Part shown: piece by piece, positions 36,869-49,400 of the stretch | Layout: every line of letters starts with the position of its first letter | Position numbering within the stretch: position 1 is the stretch's first letter | From: Margaritispora aquatica | Taxonomy: Eukaryota; Ascomycota; Leotiomycetes; Helotiales; Discinellaceae | DNA length: 64,000 nt | Direction of reading: 5' to 3' | NCBI GenBank assembly: GCA_007644065.1 | Contig: VJWN01000005.1 | Location: forward strand, 682,001-746,000 | Program-made: the position numbers and the translations under genes | The notes under the pieces: generated by a model | The model's database searches: none | Seen by the model: only the letters and a program-made list of their open reading frames with translations | Told to the model about the DNA's origin: nothing

Positions 36869-37721
36869 CCTCCCACCTATCCACGCAGTCGCCCATTCAA
36901 CTCAGTTATCCTGAGTTGAGGACAAGGACGAGGATGAGCATACTAGTTGAGTTGGACCAGGAGACCTCTCAGGGTGACCGGAGACAAGGAGACAGAGAGA
37001 GAGCGAGATAAAGATGCGAGATTGATACTAGATTTGAGGTAGAGTCAATAACTTCACGACTCGGCATACCGAATTTGGCGATGAATTTCACAACACGAAG
37101 CACATGAGACGATATTCAAGACTCGAAACGTATTGATTCGAGTACGCATACGAGGGAGGAAATTGGAATTCACGAGCATTGCTACGGCGTCTTGCATTTA
37201 TATCCTCATCGTGCATCGCAGATTCACATATACACACTTCAACAACATGGCCTCATCCACAGTTTAGTCAAGATGAGGCATAGGGAATGACCGAATTGCA
37301 CTATGTGGGAGGGTTTTTCTTTTACACGGATCGTTTAGGCTGGGAGCATATAAGCGACGGCGTATTTTATGACTTCAACTTTCAAGTTTTCTCAACATAC
37401 CCGCTCAATGTAAAACTCATCGAGGCATGAACAAACAAAAAACACTCTGGCAAATTAATGATATGAATTTGTCAATGTGGAAGCATGTATTTATAGTTCT
37501 CTAATACTAGCCTTTTAACCATGATATTTATGCCTCTTTAATGATTCAGGCATGTTAGAAACGATATTGTACATATAAAAATGAGCTGCAACCTAGCGAC
37601 AATGCGACCGCGTCAAACCTCGAGTCAAACTCGGTATTGGTCTAAGAATATCAACCAGGCATCTCAGCACAAAGTTGAAGGTATACAAATGGATGATAAC
37701 GAAGAATTGAAGTGAGAATGA
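36869..37721. other. Convergent intergenic region, about 0.85 kb
   Basis: Two 3' UTRs. A short GA-rich stretch (GAGACAGAGAGAGAGCGAG) lies near 36990. No gene seen. Confidence 0.45.
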
Positions 37722-39511
37722 TTAAACGTTTTGGAGGCCATCCAAAATACACCGCTCATTCTCTCTGAGCTCTGACTTGGTACTGATACTGGCACGAGAG
37801 ACCTTTCGCACAGTTGGTGATCCTCTGGAGTCGATATCATCATCAACGACTTGGGTGGAAGCTGGGGTTACAACTCGAGGACGCTTTGTTGGAACTGTGC
37901 CTGCGTTGCCCACCGTGGAAGATACAGATACTGATCGAGATTCAGATGCTGATGCAAGTGTCATTGTAGGTTGAGAAACGGCTCGGAGGACGGGTTCAGT
38001 GATCGAGACAATTGAGTTTGTCTCAGCCTTCGTGCCAGTGCTGTTCTCTTTTTTGCTTTTGATGCTATCCGCGATCGCTTGTTTCATCAAGGCGTGTTTG
38101 CCCTCCTCATCAGGCTTGGGTTTGGTGGCTGTTAAAGGTCAATCAAGGAGTAGGTCAAGCGAAATTTAGTGTACGTACAAAGAGTAGGCTCTGACCTCGC
38201 CGAGGAAATTCGGGTTGTAGGCGCAGCTATCGGAGTAGCATTGTTTTGAGGAGTATTAGCTGGTGCTGAAGGAATCAAGGCTTCGCAGAGTTGATCATAG
38301 GCACCTGCCATTTGAAGAGTTTGAAATGTTGATTCTCCTTTGTCAGATATCTGCATTGGATCGCTGACATTACGAACGCTAGTATGTTGGGATGAAGAGC
38401 TTGCATAGTCTGGCATCGAAAGATCAGAAGAGGAGTGTCTCCAGCCTGTGAATGCCGGACCTCGCGTATCAACGAAGGGATCTGAATTTGCGGATCTAGG
38501 AAATATGCTTTGATTGTTTGGATTTGACAAGCCAAAAGTGGCTGCTAATGCTTGTTTGAATACTGGAACTGCATGCCGTGGGGAATGGCCATGCGCTTCA
38601 AGGGATTCCTCCTGGGGTGGCTGAGGAGAAACTTGTTGAGTATAGTAGGGCGACATGATAGAAACCTGACGCCACATAGCTGCATTTGGCCACGCAATAG
38701 AGGACTGTTCAAGAACATCTGAAAATACAAAATATTAGATATGGTCTCTAGCTTAGCCCAACTCAACGCAACAAGGAATAGAAAGGGCTGTACCAAGTGG
38801 AGCATGCTGAAAGGAGAACGCGACAATGTTCTTGATCCTTTCGAAAGAGTATGCGATGTTGTTTCTGGAGAAGCCCTCGGCGATGACAACTTTCAGTCGT
38901 CCGAGATCATCTCCTGGATTCCAGTGACTTTGCGAAAGCAACTCTCGATGGAAAGCAGGGAATCTGAGCGGCTCAAATTCACCGATCTTGTCAAGATCTG
39001 CAACTGTCAGATATATCGCTTTTATTCCCATGGCTGATATTACCAATGCTCGTGTCAATTATGCTAGGCCAAGGACCAGCTGCATCAAACCATTTCGACC
39101 TGTTATGACTTGTCAACCAATATATCAACGACAATTCACATGTTATTCTACCCTGCAAGTCTACCATCAATTAAAAGACGAGCCTCGAAAATGATAACAT
39201 CTGCCGGCTTTTTCAAGTTCTCCAAATACCGACTGCTGAGGGGACTATGCCAGTTGTGGATGGAGATGCGAAAACCAGATCCAGCAACAAGACCTGGAAT
39301 AAAAGATGTAACGGTAGGTAGAAGATGGGGGTTTTGCTGGAGAATTTGAGGCTCTGTAGTCATGTTAGTGGGTAGAATACAAATAAACATATACCGTCGT
39401 GGTATGCCACTTGCCTGGATCTTGAATAACTTGGCAAGACGTTTTGAACTCTTGGATGGGAATCTTAGAATGCTCGGGAAAGATGAGAACGTCCCAGTCT
39501 TGGTAACGCAT
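37722..39511 (-). CDS. Conserved filamentous-fungal protein of unknown function, six exons
   Basis: Exons, leftward: 39511-39415, 39353-39152, 39099-39044, 38997-38794, 38718-38179 and 38128-37722; 501 aa. Intron 1 (39414-39354) uses a GC-AG pair with the strong context AG|GCAAGT. The N-terminal 230 residues look ordered and beta-rich: DWDVLIFPEHSKIP, IPGLVAGSGFRISIHNW, IIFEARLLIDGRLAGSKWFD, SQSHWNPGDDLGRLKVVIAEG and SFERIKNIVAFSFQHAPLDVLE. The C-terminal half is Ser/Pro-rich and disordered, with PTKRPRVVTP as a possible nuclear signal. I recall the ordered block as recurrent in Pezizomycotina proteins without assigned function. No signal peptide or membrane helix. The start at 39511 begins MRYQDWDV; no other ATG gives a better opening. 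Confidence 0.85.
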
Positions 39512-39941
39512 CTTTCGAGGCTTGGTGGATGTCTTGCTATGTAAACTAACAAGATCCAATGGTTCAAAGCGATAGCAATTGAGATTGTAAGGGGTTCAAG
39601 TGGTATCTCAGTCTGTGACTGTTATAGAGAGCAAGACGAGGCAGAGAAGCAGAAGAGAAAGAGTCCTTTAAGTCACTAACTTGGGTCACTAATAAGGAAG
39701 GAACCTCTGAAATACTATCCTCCTTGATTCTCAATGAGGGAAGAGCAATTGGGTATTACGTCTTATCACGCAGTAAGACGCTCAGGAACCCGCAAGCACG
39801 GGTGGTCTATACCACTTGGGAAAAAAAAAACAGAATCGATCTGAAGCAAGTTGACTTGTGGTCTCACAAAATGAAGCTCTCACCATAGCACATATAATTT
39901 AGGTGTATTCTTGATTTTCATATGTACAGAATCAACAATGC
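39512..39941. other. Intergenic, 430 bp
   Basis: Promoter of the six-exon unknown gene and 3' UTR of NDUFB8. A run of ten A lies near 39822-39831. No gene seen. Confidence 0.45.
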
Positions 39942-40597
39942 TCAAATCTCATCACCAGCAGCTCTTGCCTAATATTTCATTAGTGCCTGGTTATCACCAC
40001 TGAAAGGAAATGCTACTCACTCTCACGGCATTTGGACCTCCCAATTCCCTCTCAAGTCCACCCTCGAATTCTCTTGGTGCCGATTGCTTATCTGGATATG
40101 TGTAACTGACAATGCCCGCAAAAGTGAAGATAGCTGCGATGAACATTCCCATTTGCATGCCACCTTTAGCAGGTGTGACATGGGTGTACTCTTCTGGAGT
40201 GAACATTCCTAGAATATCGTTGTCCTCATGTACTGGTTCCCCATAGTTTCTGCGCTCTTGCTTGTCCCACCAATCTGCATGCGGATCACGAAATTGGCGC
40301 TTCACTCGTGGTGGGTTGACATATCCTCCATTCTATTGACTGTCAGAGCTTTCTCTCACAAGAAGAGGTTTTCTACACACCATTCCAGGATCCTCGGCGT
40401 CGGTCTGCGGGGCACAATATCAGCTTGCTATTTCCAAGTTCAAAATTCTCAGCCATTCTGCTACTCACCAGATGAGGGTAGTCTGGCCCAGAAGATGTAA
40501 CTTGCGCAGCTCCTCGTTGTTGGTTGAACGCTGCTCGTCGTGCGATTGGCACTGCATTTCGCAGGGCCGGTGCCGTCGCAATTCGCCGAGAAAGCAT
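39942..40597 (-). CDS. Mitochondrial complex I subunit NDUFB8/ASHI
   Basis: Exons 40597-40469, 40404-40381, 40332-40021 and 39968-39942; 163 aa. The second exon is 24 nt and the last coding exon 27 nt. The N-terminus (MLSRRIATAPALRN, then RRAAFNQQRG) is basic without acidic residues, as in a mitochondrial presequence. The conserved core is RQFRDPHADWWDKQERRNYGE, followed by EDNDILGMFTPEEYTHV. A single membrane helix GMFIAAIFTFAGIVSYTYP follows, then PREFEGGLERELGGPNAV. This is the CI-ASHI subunit family of NADH:ubiquinone oxidoreductase, an accessory subunit in the membrane arm. Without the last intron the tail would be VSSISFQW; the splice gives RARAAGDEI and has branch CACTAAT. It is divergent to SWR1, sharing 416 bp. 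Confidence 0.92.
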
Positions 40598-41013
40598 CTA
40601 TATGGATTGTTAAGAGATATTGAATCTTGTTGCCCGCTGAAAGGATTTAATACCTTGGTTGTTGATTCCACAATTGCTCAAAATGTCGAATGTCGTCGTT
40701 GCTTGAGCTCAAGTGAGGTCGCTCGCATCTCCCCCAGTCGTGACGCTAGCTACGGTGAACTTGGAGTTTCTCAGCGACGCGTGCAGAATGCGGTCTTGAC
40801 GGTGCGGGAGCAAGGAGCAAAGACCTATTTCTGTTGACACATCAAAAAATTCACTATCTTGTCAGCAGGACCTCCAAATCTGTCCTGAGCATGCGCAAAC
40901 TTCGACTGTATAATCTTTGAGAAATTGCGCATCTAGCGAAGTAAATTTCATCCTACCAAATGCAAATTTGATGAATCCGCGAGTAGTGTCTTGCCCCTCT
41001 CTCCTCAGAAGTC
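40598..41013. promoter_or_regulatory. Shared divergent promoter of NDUFB8 and SWR1
   Basis: Only 416 bp separate the two start codons, so one region must serve both genes. No TATA-like element is obvious, as expected for housekeeping genes. GAGGTCGCTCGC and AGCGACGCGTGC are the GC-rich patches (about 40717-40790). Confidence 0.6.
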
Positions 41014-44000
41014 ATGACAGAGACCGGAGCCGAGCAAGATCACCAAAAAATTAATGGTACCAGTGGTAACATCTACGAAGCTTCTACACCAAAACTAATA
41101 TTCTACCTTCAGAAATACCTTCACAGACAACTACCGATATCAAGATTCCACCAGAAATTGCACATTCACCTACACGGACAAATGCGAACCACAGCGATGA
41201 GCGAACAGAAGATGGACCACCAAGCAAGCGGCGACGTGTTAGTGAATCCATACAAAAACCCAAACCTGAGTCGCCGCCATGGAAGAAAATCGAAGCGGAG
41301 GGCCCTTCATCGTTTACGCAAGATGGCAAAAGAAAGTCGGGGCGCGTAAATCGAATACCTCTTGAGCTACAACCTCCCTCCGACAAAAGACAAACTCGAG
41401 GCGCGGTACAGAAAACCTACTCGGACAAAAGCAAAAACGGACAGACAAACGGGCGCGACACTCCGGTACAAGGAAAGGATATGACAGCTGCACCAGTGAA
41501 TAGTTTGAAGAGACCTGGAACATCTGGCACAAACATACCTCAGTCACAGCCCAAGTCTTCTCCTGTCAAGGCATCCACTCCCAAGCGTTCGCATCATCGA
41601 AAACCATTGCCAAGTGAACAGCAAACACCTGCACCAGTACCAGCACGCTCTCACAAGAAAGCGAGCGTACCTAAGAATCCACAACCAGTGATTTCACAAG
41701 TGCAACACAAGGCTCAGCAGCTAGGGAACTCTGAGGAAACAGAAGATGGAGAAGTGTTGCACCCACAACCACCCAAGATCGCAGAACCCATGGCCGAGAG
41801 CCCAAGGGTAAAAGTTCCTCGGATTAAATTCCGTGTCAAACCAGCGACTCTACCATTAACGCATCCTGGATTGGTTCTGGCTCGACCTCGACAGTATGCG
41901 ACATTGAGGGAGTTTCTAGATCTAGGCCAGAAAGTCCCCATAAGTCAGGGTGGGCTACTTCACCCAGATGACCCCAATGAATATACGCCGGATCAGGTGG
42001 CGGAAGACATCCGTATAATACTTCGAGCAGAGGAAGCTGCAAAGCCAGGTGGGATACTTGCACCTGGAATATGCTCGGCCTATCTGCCAGAAGAAAGCGA
42101 GCCGATACCCCCTCAGTACGCCCACGCAGATCATATGAACAGGGCTGCTATCGAATTCAGGAGATTGATGCTGATCGAGCAAAGAAAGCATCGAGGAGCT
42201 GCTAAGCGATTAGCAGAGGCTTGTCGTGATGAGTGGTACAGACGCCAGCCGAAATCTGAAGAACAGCTGGAGGCAGAAGAGATCAAAGCGTGTCAATCTC
42301 GGTACAGAACACTAGTCAAAACACTGCAAGCTACATGGGACAACGTAAGGGCAGAAGTGAATCGACGCCGTGTATTAGAATGGGAGGCACAAGAGAAAGC
42401 TCGAGTAACACAAGCTCTCAGCGAAGCTGTCGATGTCTCGCAGCAGAAATTACAAGCGAGAAGGGCGCAAGTAGATGAGGATACAGCGATGGAAGATGAG
42501 AGTGAGGACGAATCTGGCTCTGAAGCTGACTCCTTAGGGGGCTCGCCCTCACAGGGAAGTATTGAGGATAGAGAAAGCAACATGTCTTCCGACTCCGAAA
42601 TTGAAGATGACCAAAGAGCCGATGAAGTGGATGATGAGAACCTGAGCTTGGAGCAACTGAAGGCAAAATACGCAGCATTACCGAATGTGCCATTAGACAT
42701 TGAAATGGCCGAAAGTGGAGCAAATCCTAGGGACGACGAGGATACAGCTATGGATGACACGGCCAATGAAGATTCCGATGAATCTATTGATATGGACGAC
42801 GATATGGGATCAAGTGATGAAGGCCAGGACAGTGACGATGAGGATGACGACGATAGCATGGCCGACGAGGACGTCGAGGGCGGGCTTCATGAATTATTTG
42901 GTCCTTCGGAATTGAAGAACATAGAACTTGGGACTGTCGCACCTTCAGAGGTGGGTGGTGAAGAAGAACAGCTTGACAATTTGAACGCAAAAGATGACGA
43001 AGCAGATGATGATTTCCAAATAAAACTTCCTGCTGGGAATGATGACGAAGTCCCATCCGGTGCAACAAACAATAGTATTGACAAGCGACCTGTCATCGAG
43101 ACGAGTGACAGCCCTGCAGGACCTACCACTGTAAGGGGCACTAGTCCGGACAGAAGCAGTCAACCCACACCAAGAACTACAGAAACTAGACCTTCGGAGG
43201 CTGACTCGGCTTCGTCTGTCGATCTACATCACAGTCGTCAAGCCACCAGCAGTGCAACCCCACAACCCGCTCCTCGCACCAGGACCCCGGTACCTTTCTT
43301 GTTGAGAGGCACCCTTAGAGAATATCAGCACGATGGTTTGGATTGGCTTGCAAACCTGTACGCCAATAACACGAACGGCATTCTAGCAGATGAGATGGGT
43401 CTTGGGAAGACGATCCAGACGATTGCTTTACTAGCCCATCTAGCTTGCGTTCACGAAGTATGGGGTCCGCATCTGGTTATTGTGCCTACAAGTGTAATTC
43501 TCAATTGGGAAATGGAGTTCAAGAAGTGGTGCCCAGGATTCAAGATACTGTCCTATTATGGCACTCAGGATGAAAGAAAGAAAAAACGTCTTGGATGGCT
43601 TTCGGAAGATTCATGGAATGTTTGTATTACCTCTTATCAAATTGTTCTCTCAGACCAGCAGGTTTTTAAGCGACGGAGATGGCACTACATGATTCTTGAT
43701 GAAGCCCACAATATTAAGAACTTCAACTCGAAAAGATGGCAGACTATGCTCACTTTCAATACTCGAGCACGATTGCTTCTAACTGGAACACCTCTGCAGA
43801 ACAATTTGACCGAGCTTTGGTCATTACTCTACTTTCTCGAGCCACAAGAGGCAACTAGCCAGGGCGTGGCTGGCTTCGCAAATTTGGATGTGTTTCAGGA
43901 ATGGTTCAAGAAACCATCGGAACAAATCCTAGAGCATGGTAGAGATCAAATGGATGATGAAGCAAAAACCATCATCGTCAAACTTCATGAGCTTCTCCGG

Positions 44001-45923
44001 CCTTATCTTCTACGAAGAATGAAGTCGGAAGTTGAAAAACAAATGCCTGCCAAAATCGAGCATGTGGAGTTCTGTCGATTGTCTAAGAGGCAACGTGAAC
44101 TATACGATGGATTCCTAAGTCGAGACGAGACGAAAGGTACACTAGCCTCCGGCAACTACCTTTCCATCATCAATTGTCTCATGCAACTAAGAAAAGTGTG
44201 TAATCATCCTGATCTTTTCGTGGATCGTCCGATCATGACATCGTTCCCAATGGAGAAGCCAGCGATCGCAGAATTCGAGGTCAAGGAACACATCGTTCGT
44301 AGGAGATTACTTCGCGAAGATCCAATGAAGAAGGCTAGTTTAGAATTCTTGAATCTTGTCCCTACAATCCATGAACCTCTTGACAGTAATATGGCATTGC
44401 TAAGTTCAAATCTCAACGCTTCGAGATTTTTTCTAAACATGCGAGGAGCACAGCTACTTCGAGCACAAAATGCGTATACCCGGATCGATCTCTCTACAGC
44501 CAAATCAAATGTTATGTATTTGGAGAGTGCGTCTCGATGGGGTCGTTTCGAGGAACTGCAGCACTGCGTGTATTTGAACGCACTTCGAAAGGAGCAGAAG
44601 CCTATTTATGGCGATCAGTTGATCAAGCTTCTTACCATCAACAAAGGGCCTGTCAAGCAGCAGCCTACCACTAGAAAGGAAATGTTTGATTGGTTACTGA
44701 ACACATCGAATGTCATGAGCTCAATGATTCCGACCTTGCAAGCCCGGTCAAATTCGTTGAAGACAACCATTCAAAAGTTTGCCTGTGTAACCCCGCCAGT
44801 TGTGGCAAGAGATATGACTTCCTTGATCCTTACACCTAAGGGCGTCAACACCGTTCAGAGGACCGTTGATAACACAACTATCGACCCGTTTCACGAATCG
44901 CGCATGAGACTTTCGATTCAGTTTCCCGATCGGCGGCTGCTTCAATATGATTGTGGCAAACTTCAAACGTTAGACAAGCTTCTTCGAAAATTGCAGGCTG
45001 GTGGGCATCGTGCACTCATCTTCACACAGATGACCAAAGTCTTAGATATCCTAGAGCAGTTTCTCAATATTCATGGCCACAAGTACCTTCGCCTCGATGG
45101 TGCCACAAAAATCGAGCAGCGGCAGATTTTGACCGATCGCTTCAATAACGACACTCGAATTCTTGCTTTTATCCTCTCTACTCGATCTGGAGGCCTGGGT
45201 ATTAATCTGACTGGTGCTGATACTGTCATTTTTTACGATCTCGACTGGAATCCAGCAATGGACAAGCAATGTCAGGATCGATGCCATCGCATTGGACAGA
45301 CACGAGATGTTCATATTTATCGCTTAGTTTCGGAACATACAATCGAAGCGAATATTCTCAAAAAGGCCAACCAGAAGCAGATGCTGGATGATGTTGTGAT
45401 CCAGGAGGGAGAATTCACGACAGACTACTTCAATAAAATATCAGTTCGAGATGTTCTTGGTGCAGATTCAGATCTCCTCGATGCAGATGCAGCAGCCGAT
45501 GCGGCGATGGATCGTGTTCTAGGCGGATCAAACAACAACAGGGATGTCCAGCGCAGTTTAGCACAAGCGGAAGATCAGGAAGACGCGGCTGCCGCTCGGG
45601 TTGCAGAAGGCGAGATCCAGGATGATGCAGCCGACTTCGATGAGAATGGTGCCACGACCACAAGTGCTACACCGGCGGGTCCAGGAACTCCTTTTGATGT
45701 CGACGCTGCTACACCAGCAGGTGATGCACCGCCGTTAATTGAAGACGTTACTGAGGTTGTTGACGAGGATGAGCTAAATGCATGGGGTGAACCAGTGTCT
45801 TCTACGGATGACTACATGCTGAAATTCATGGCTGCTCAGCTTGAGGGCACTCCTGTGGAATTACCTAAGGATAAGACGAAGAGTAAGAAGGGAAGAGATC
45901 ATCGAACCCATCGTGCCAGATAA
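41014..45923 (+). CDS. SWR1: SWR1 chromatin-remodelling ATPase
   Basis: Two exons: 41014-41065 and 41113-45923; 1,620 aa. A donor at 41057 instead of 41066 also keeps frame, adding or removing three residues. The protein is the catalytic ATPase of the complex that replaces H2A-H2B with H2A.Z-H2B in nucleosomes. An HSA-type segment (about 355-440) would bind actin and Arp4. A long acidic, serine-rich region (about 470-700) resembles the histone-binding part. The Snf2 core begins LRGTLREYQHDGLDWLANL; Walker A is DEMGLGKTIQT (Asp777) and Walker B is DEAHNIKN (Asp880). A long insertion splits the two lobes, typical of the INO80/SWR1 class. The second lobe has LIFTQMTKVLDILEQFL, STRSGGLGINLTGAD and QCQDRCHRIGQTRDV. 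Nuclear. Convergent with REV1. Confidence 0.96.
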
Positions 45924-46438
45924 GCTGGCCTCACAATAGAATGCGAGTTTCCTCACGAGTTTCTTGTACAGTAGAGTAGGGTTGGCGGCATGAGTGTTTC
46001 TGTTTTTGTTTGACTAGATGAGAGACGAATAACTTGTACATGAGCATGAGGCTGGCTGGCGTTGGGATGAAATGGCATGGCATGGTCGGAGTTTCGCAGC
46101 TTTTATCTGCTGGTCTGGTCTAATCCGGCCCGGCTGCGGCGAGAAGAACTTCACACAGTGCGTGATGTGAATTGGACACTTGGGGAAAGGAGATGAGGTG
46201 GATAAAAGTGCTGTAAATAGACTTCATAATGTGTTAGCACAGCACAAATGTATAACCACTGCTCAAATGCTTTAGTCTTAGCCACACAAAATCCTCCATA
46301 GAGTAATGTGTTTCTTTTAAGGGAGCGACATGTCATTTACACACGGGTTGAAGGCACTATGTTGTGTTTGACATAATCTTTCATAATTCGTAGGTGCTCA
46401 ATCATATCGCTATGCTATGCTGTGCAATGCCAAATTTG
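45924..46438. other. Convergent 3' region of SWR1 and REV1
   Basis: 515 bp with the two 3' ends and CATGGCATGG repeats near 46075. No gene seen. Confidence 0.5.
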
Positions 46439-49400
46439 CTACAGATCCAACCTTCCCAGTCCCCTTTCGTGAACAGCATTCTGTACTTTCTCTTTAACCC
46501 CGTCCAGAGCCTCTTCCCAAGCTCTGACGCCTTCACTCTCCTGCCCACTCGCGCTCCGACTCCCCTTTCCCGCCTCCTCCTCATCCTTCAACTCCCCCAC
46601 CAACCAATCAATCCACCTACAAACACCCACAACCTTCACCATGTCCCGTTCCTCAATAACCACTCTCCTCAAATACCTCTCCAATGCACCCACATCATCA
46701 GGATGCGGTCCTTCCTCCTTGAACTCGTTGAACCACGCACTCAGCGTCCCCCGTAACTCTGCAACACTGCTGAGTTCCTTCGTCGTGAACGTCGGACGCG
46801 GTTCTCTTGGTGGGAGGCGCAGGCGTCGCTGTATTGCGGGGAGAGGGTCAGGAGGCCGCCGCCTCTTGTTCTTAGCTGCTGTGATCGCCAAGGCGCCTTT
46901 ACGAGCAAGACGTTTGCGCTTCTGTTCGGCGAGAAGCTCAGCACGCATCTCGGGCGGTAGGGCAGAGAGGAAATCCTCATCAAGGTCATCTTCGTCTTCA
47001 CCCCCGTCCGCTAATGCTGCGTCACCGATGGGCTTTGATTTTGAGGGCTCTCCTCCCTTTTGAGCGACGAAATTGGATTGTGTGAGGGTCGAGTAGGGAT
47101 CTACTCTGTTCTTGCGGTTCAGTACACCGGGTGGTCGACCCCGACGTGGCTTTGTGGGCGAGTTTTTCTTGGGAGGGAGAGCACGTGGTTTTCGTGGTGA
47201 TTGGGGGAGAAGAGATTGTCCTCTAGCCCGAGGAGGACCTGCGATATTAGTGATAGAGAGTTGGGCTGAATAGGAAGCGAGGACCTCAGCTTTCATGTCT
47301 TCTGGGAGAGCATCAAAGACTTCAGGATCGAGTTGAGATGGGAGGGAAAAGGCGGTTTGAAGAGCCGGGCTGTTTGATCTAGATTTTACAGCCACGAATG
47401 GCGATTGATCTCTTGATAGTGGCCTTGATGCTGGCCTAGATACTGGTTTGCTCTTGCTCTGGGCCATGAGCTTAGCCCTGATATCTATAGGCAGCTCGGC
47501 TAAAACAGATGGATCAATTTGTGATGGAATGATAAATTGAGTGCCTGTCATATTGAGAAACTTCTTTGCACTTTGATCTGCCGCGTTTGCTCTTGCTATT
47601 GCAGCTGCTGGATGAATAGGTGTGACTTTGGCTTTCTGGGGACTGTCGTCATCAATAGGGTCGTGGCCTATCAGTTGTGATATAAATGGTTTAGATTTTT
47701 GAGGAGTAAGTTCCACATCATAACCACGTCCTTGTTTGCTTGATTCTCGACTCAGTGGTATGGAATTCGGCTTCGTTGGTGTCTCCGGGTCGTCGATCGG
47801 ATCGTCGGTCGGTTGCTTCGACAGCTTTGGGGCAACTGATGTTCCAAAATTAATTCTTCTCTGACTTCCATCTGGCATAGAGATATTTGAAGCTTTTAAA
47901 GGCTCGAGCTTCGTCATTTGAACACCAAGACCTCTGAGCTCTCCCGGTGAGAATCCATAGCTACGCAGGACTGAAACAGCTTCTCGGCCAATAACTTCCG
48001 CGCTGTTAGTTGCTACACCAAGGATCACACTCTTGTTGAAAGTATCACACTTTCCATGCCCTAGGTTTTTTGGCGGATCCATAGGTGCGTCTGCAGCTCT
48101 CCTCATGATCTTCATGGTAAGTGACCTGCCCTTGACTCTTTGTTCAATCAATCTTCGTTGAAGCTCGACACATAGATTCTGAACAAACTCTTCGGCTTCA
48201 GACTGCGATATGAACCTAATGCCCCAATTGACTTCAGCAGAGACTGATTTTCGGACCACTTGTTCGCCTACTTCGGTGCGGTCAATGCCACGAGAAAAGT
48301 CCCAGATCTTTTCACCAGTCTTTGGCCCCAGTACAGTCATTAATCGGTCTTTGTTTAACTGCCTAACATCCTTAATAAATTTGATGCCAATCTCCTCGAG
48401 TTTGCCTCCAATACTCGAAGCCACTCCAGGAAGACTTATCACATTGAGTTCGCCTATAAAGTCCAAAACCTCCTCAGGTTTGATTTGGTGCTGGCCAGCA
48501 GGCTTGGCCTTTCGGAGTGCAACTTTTGCAAGTAAGATATTGCCGCCAATGCCAATAGACACTTCACATCCAGTGGTTTCTTTGATTTTGGCACGCAGTA
48601 CTTTGGCAATTTCGTCTGCTTTTTCTTGCTCGCGCCAAATGCTTCCTTCGCGAATACCCAAACCGTCCGTGCTGCCAACTAGGAGACACAGTGAAGTGAT
48701 ATCTACCAAGGCCTCATCGATACTGACACTTTGGACTATGCCTCCGACATCGATGATGGCCTCATAAAAACACTTGCTTGCATCCTCATAAGCTGGAAAG
48801 TCGTAGGGTAAAACCTTGATGCTCGGACACAATTTAAGAGCGTTCTTCATCCACATTCCATTTGTGACACCAAAAGCTCGAGCTGGATAATTACAGCTAG
48901 CGATTTCGGATCCAGGACCGGCTCCATGTGCTACCACTGTCGGCTTGTCAATATATTCCGGTGCCGTTTTTAATGAGACTGCACAGAAGAAACTATCGAA
49001 GTCGACATGCATGATATATCGTCTTGAGCCTGGCTTCCTCTTCACCTTCTGCTTTTGAGACGCAGTCTTATCTTCGGCCATTTGCTGGAAGCGCAATTTG
49101 AGATCTGCTTTCCACATGGATAAATGGTGCAGTCGAGATTCAGAATAATACTGTTTGATGAAATCAGGATTTCCAGTTGATGACTTTCTTATGTGAGGAT
49201 CTGCAAGCAAGAGAGCATTGTGTTCTTCTGCGGTCAACATCTTGACCTTTTTGGATGGTGATGGCTCGTCCTCTTCTCGAGACCGTTTCTTTGCATTCAC
49301 AAACTCCTCGGTCTTGGAAGGCATGATCAACTGTGCAGGTCGGTCGTCGCTCTGGTTCTCCTGGACACCATCCTCAATTTTACAATCGTCCCGTTCGACT

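Noticed and set aside
42293..42859. 188-codon poly-serine frame on the minus strand
   Set aside because: Antisense of the acidic GAT/GAA-rich region of SWR1, which always yields serine-rich antisense frames.
46641..47063. 140-codon plus-strand frame rich in Ser/Arg inside REV1
   Set aside because: It lies wholly within the intact REV1 coding region on the opposite strand; its composition mirrors REV1 codons.
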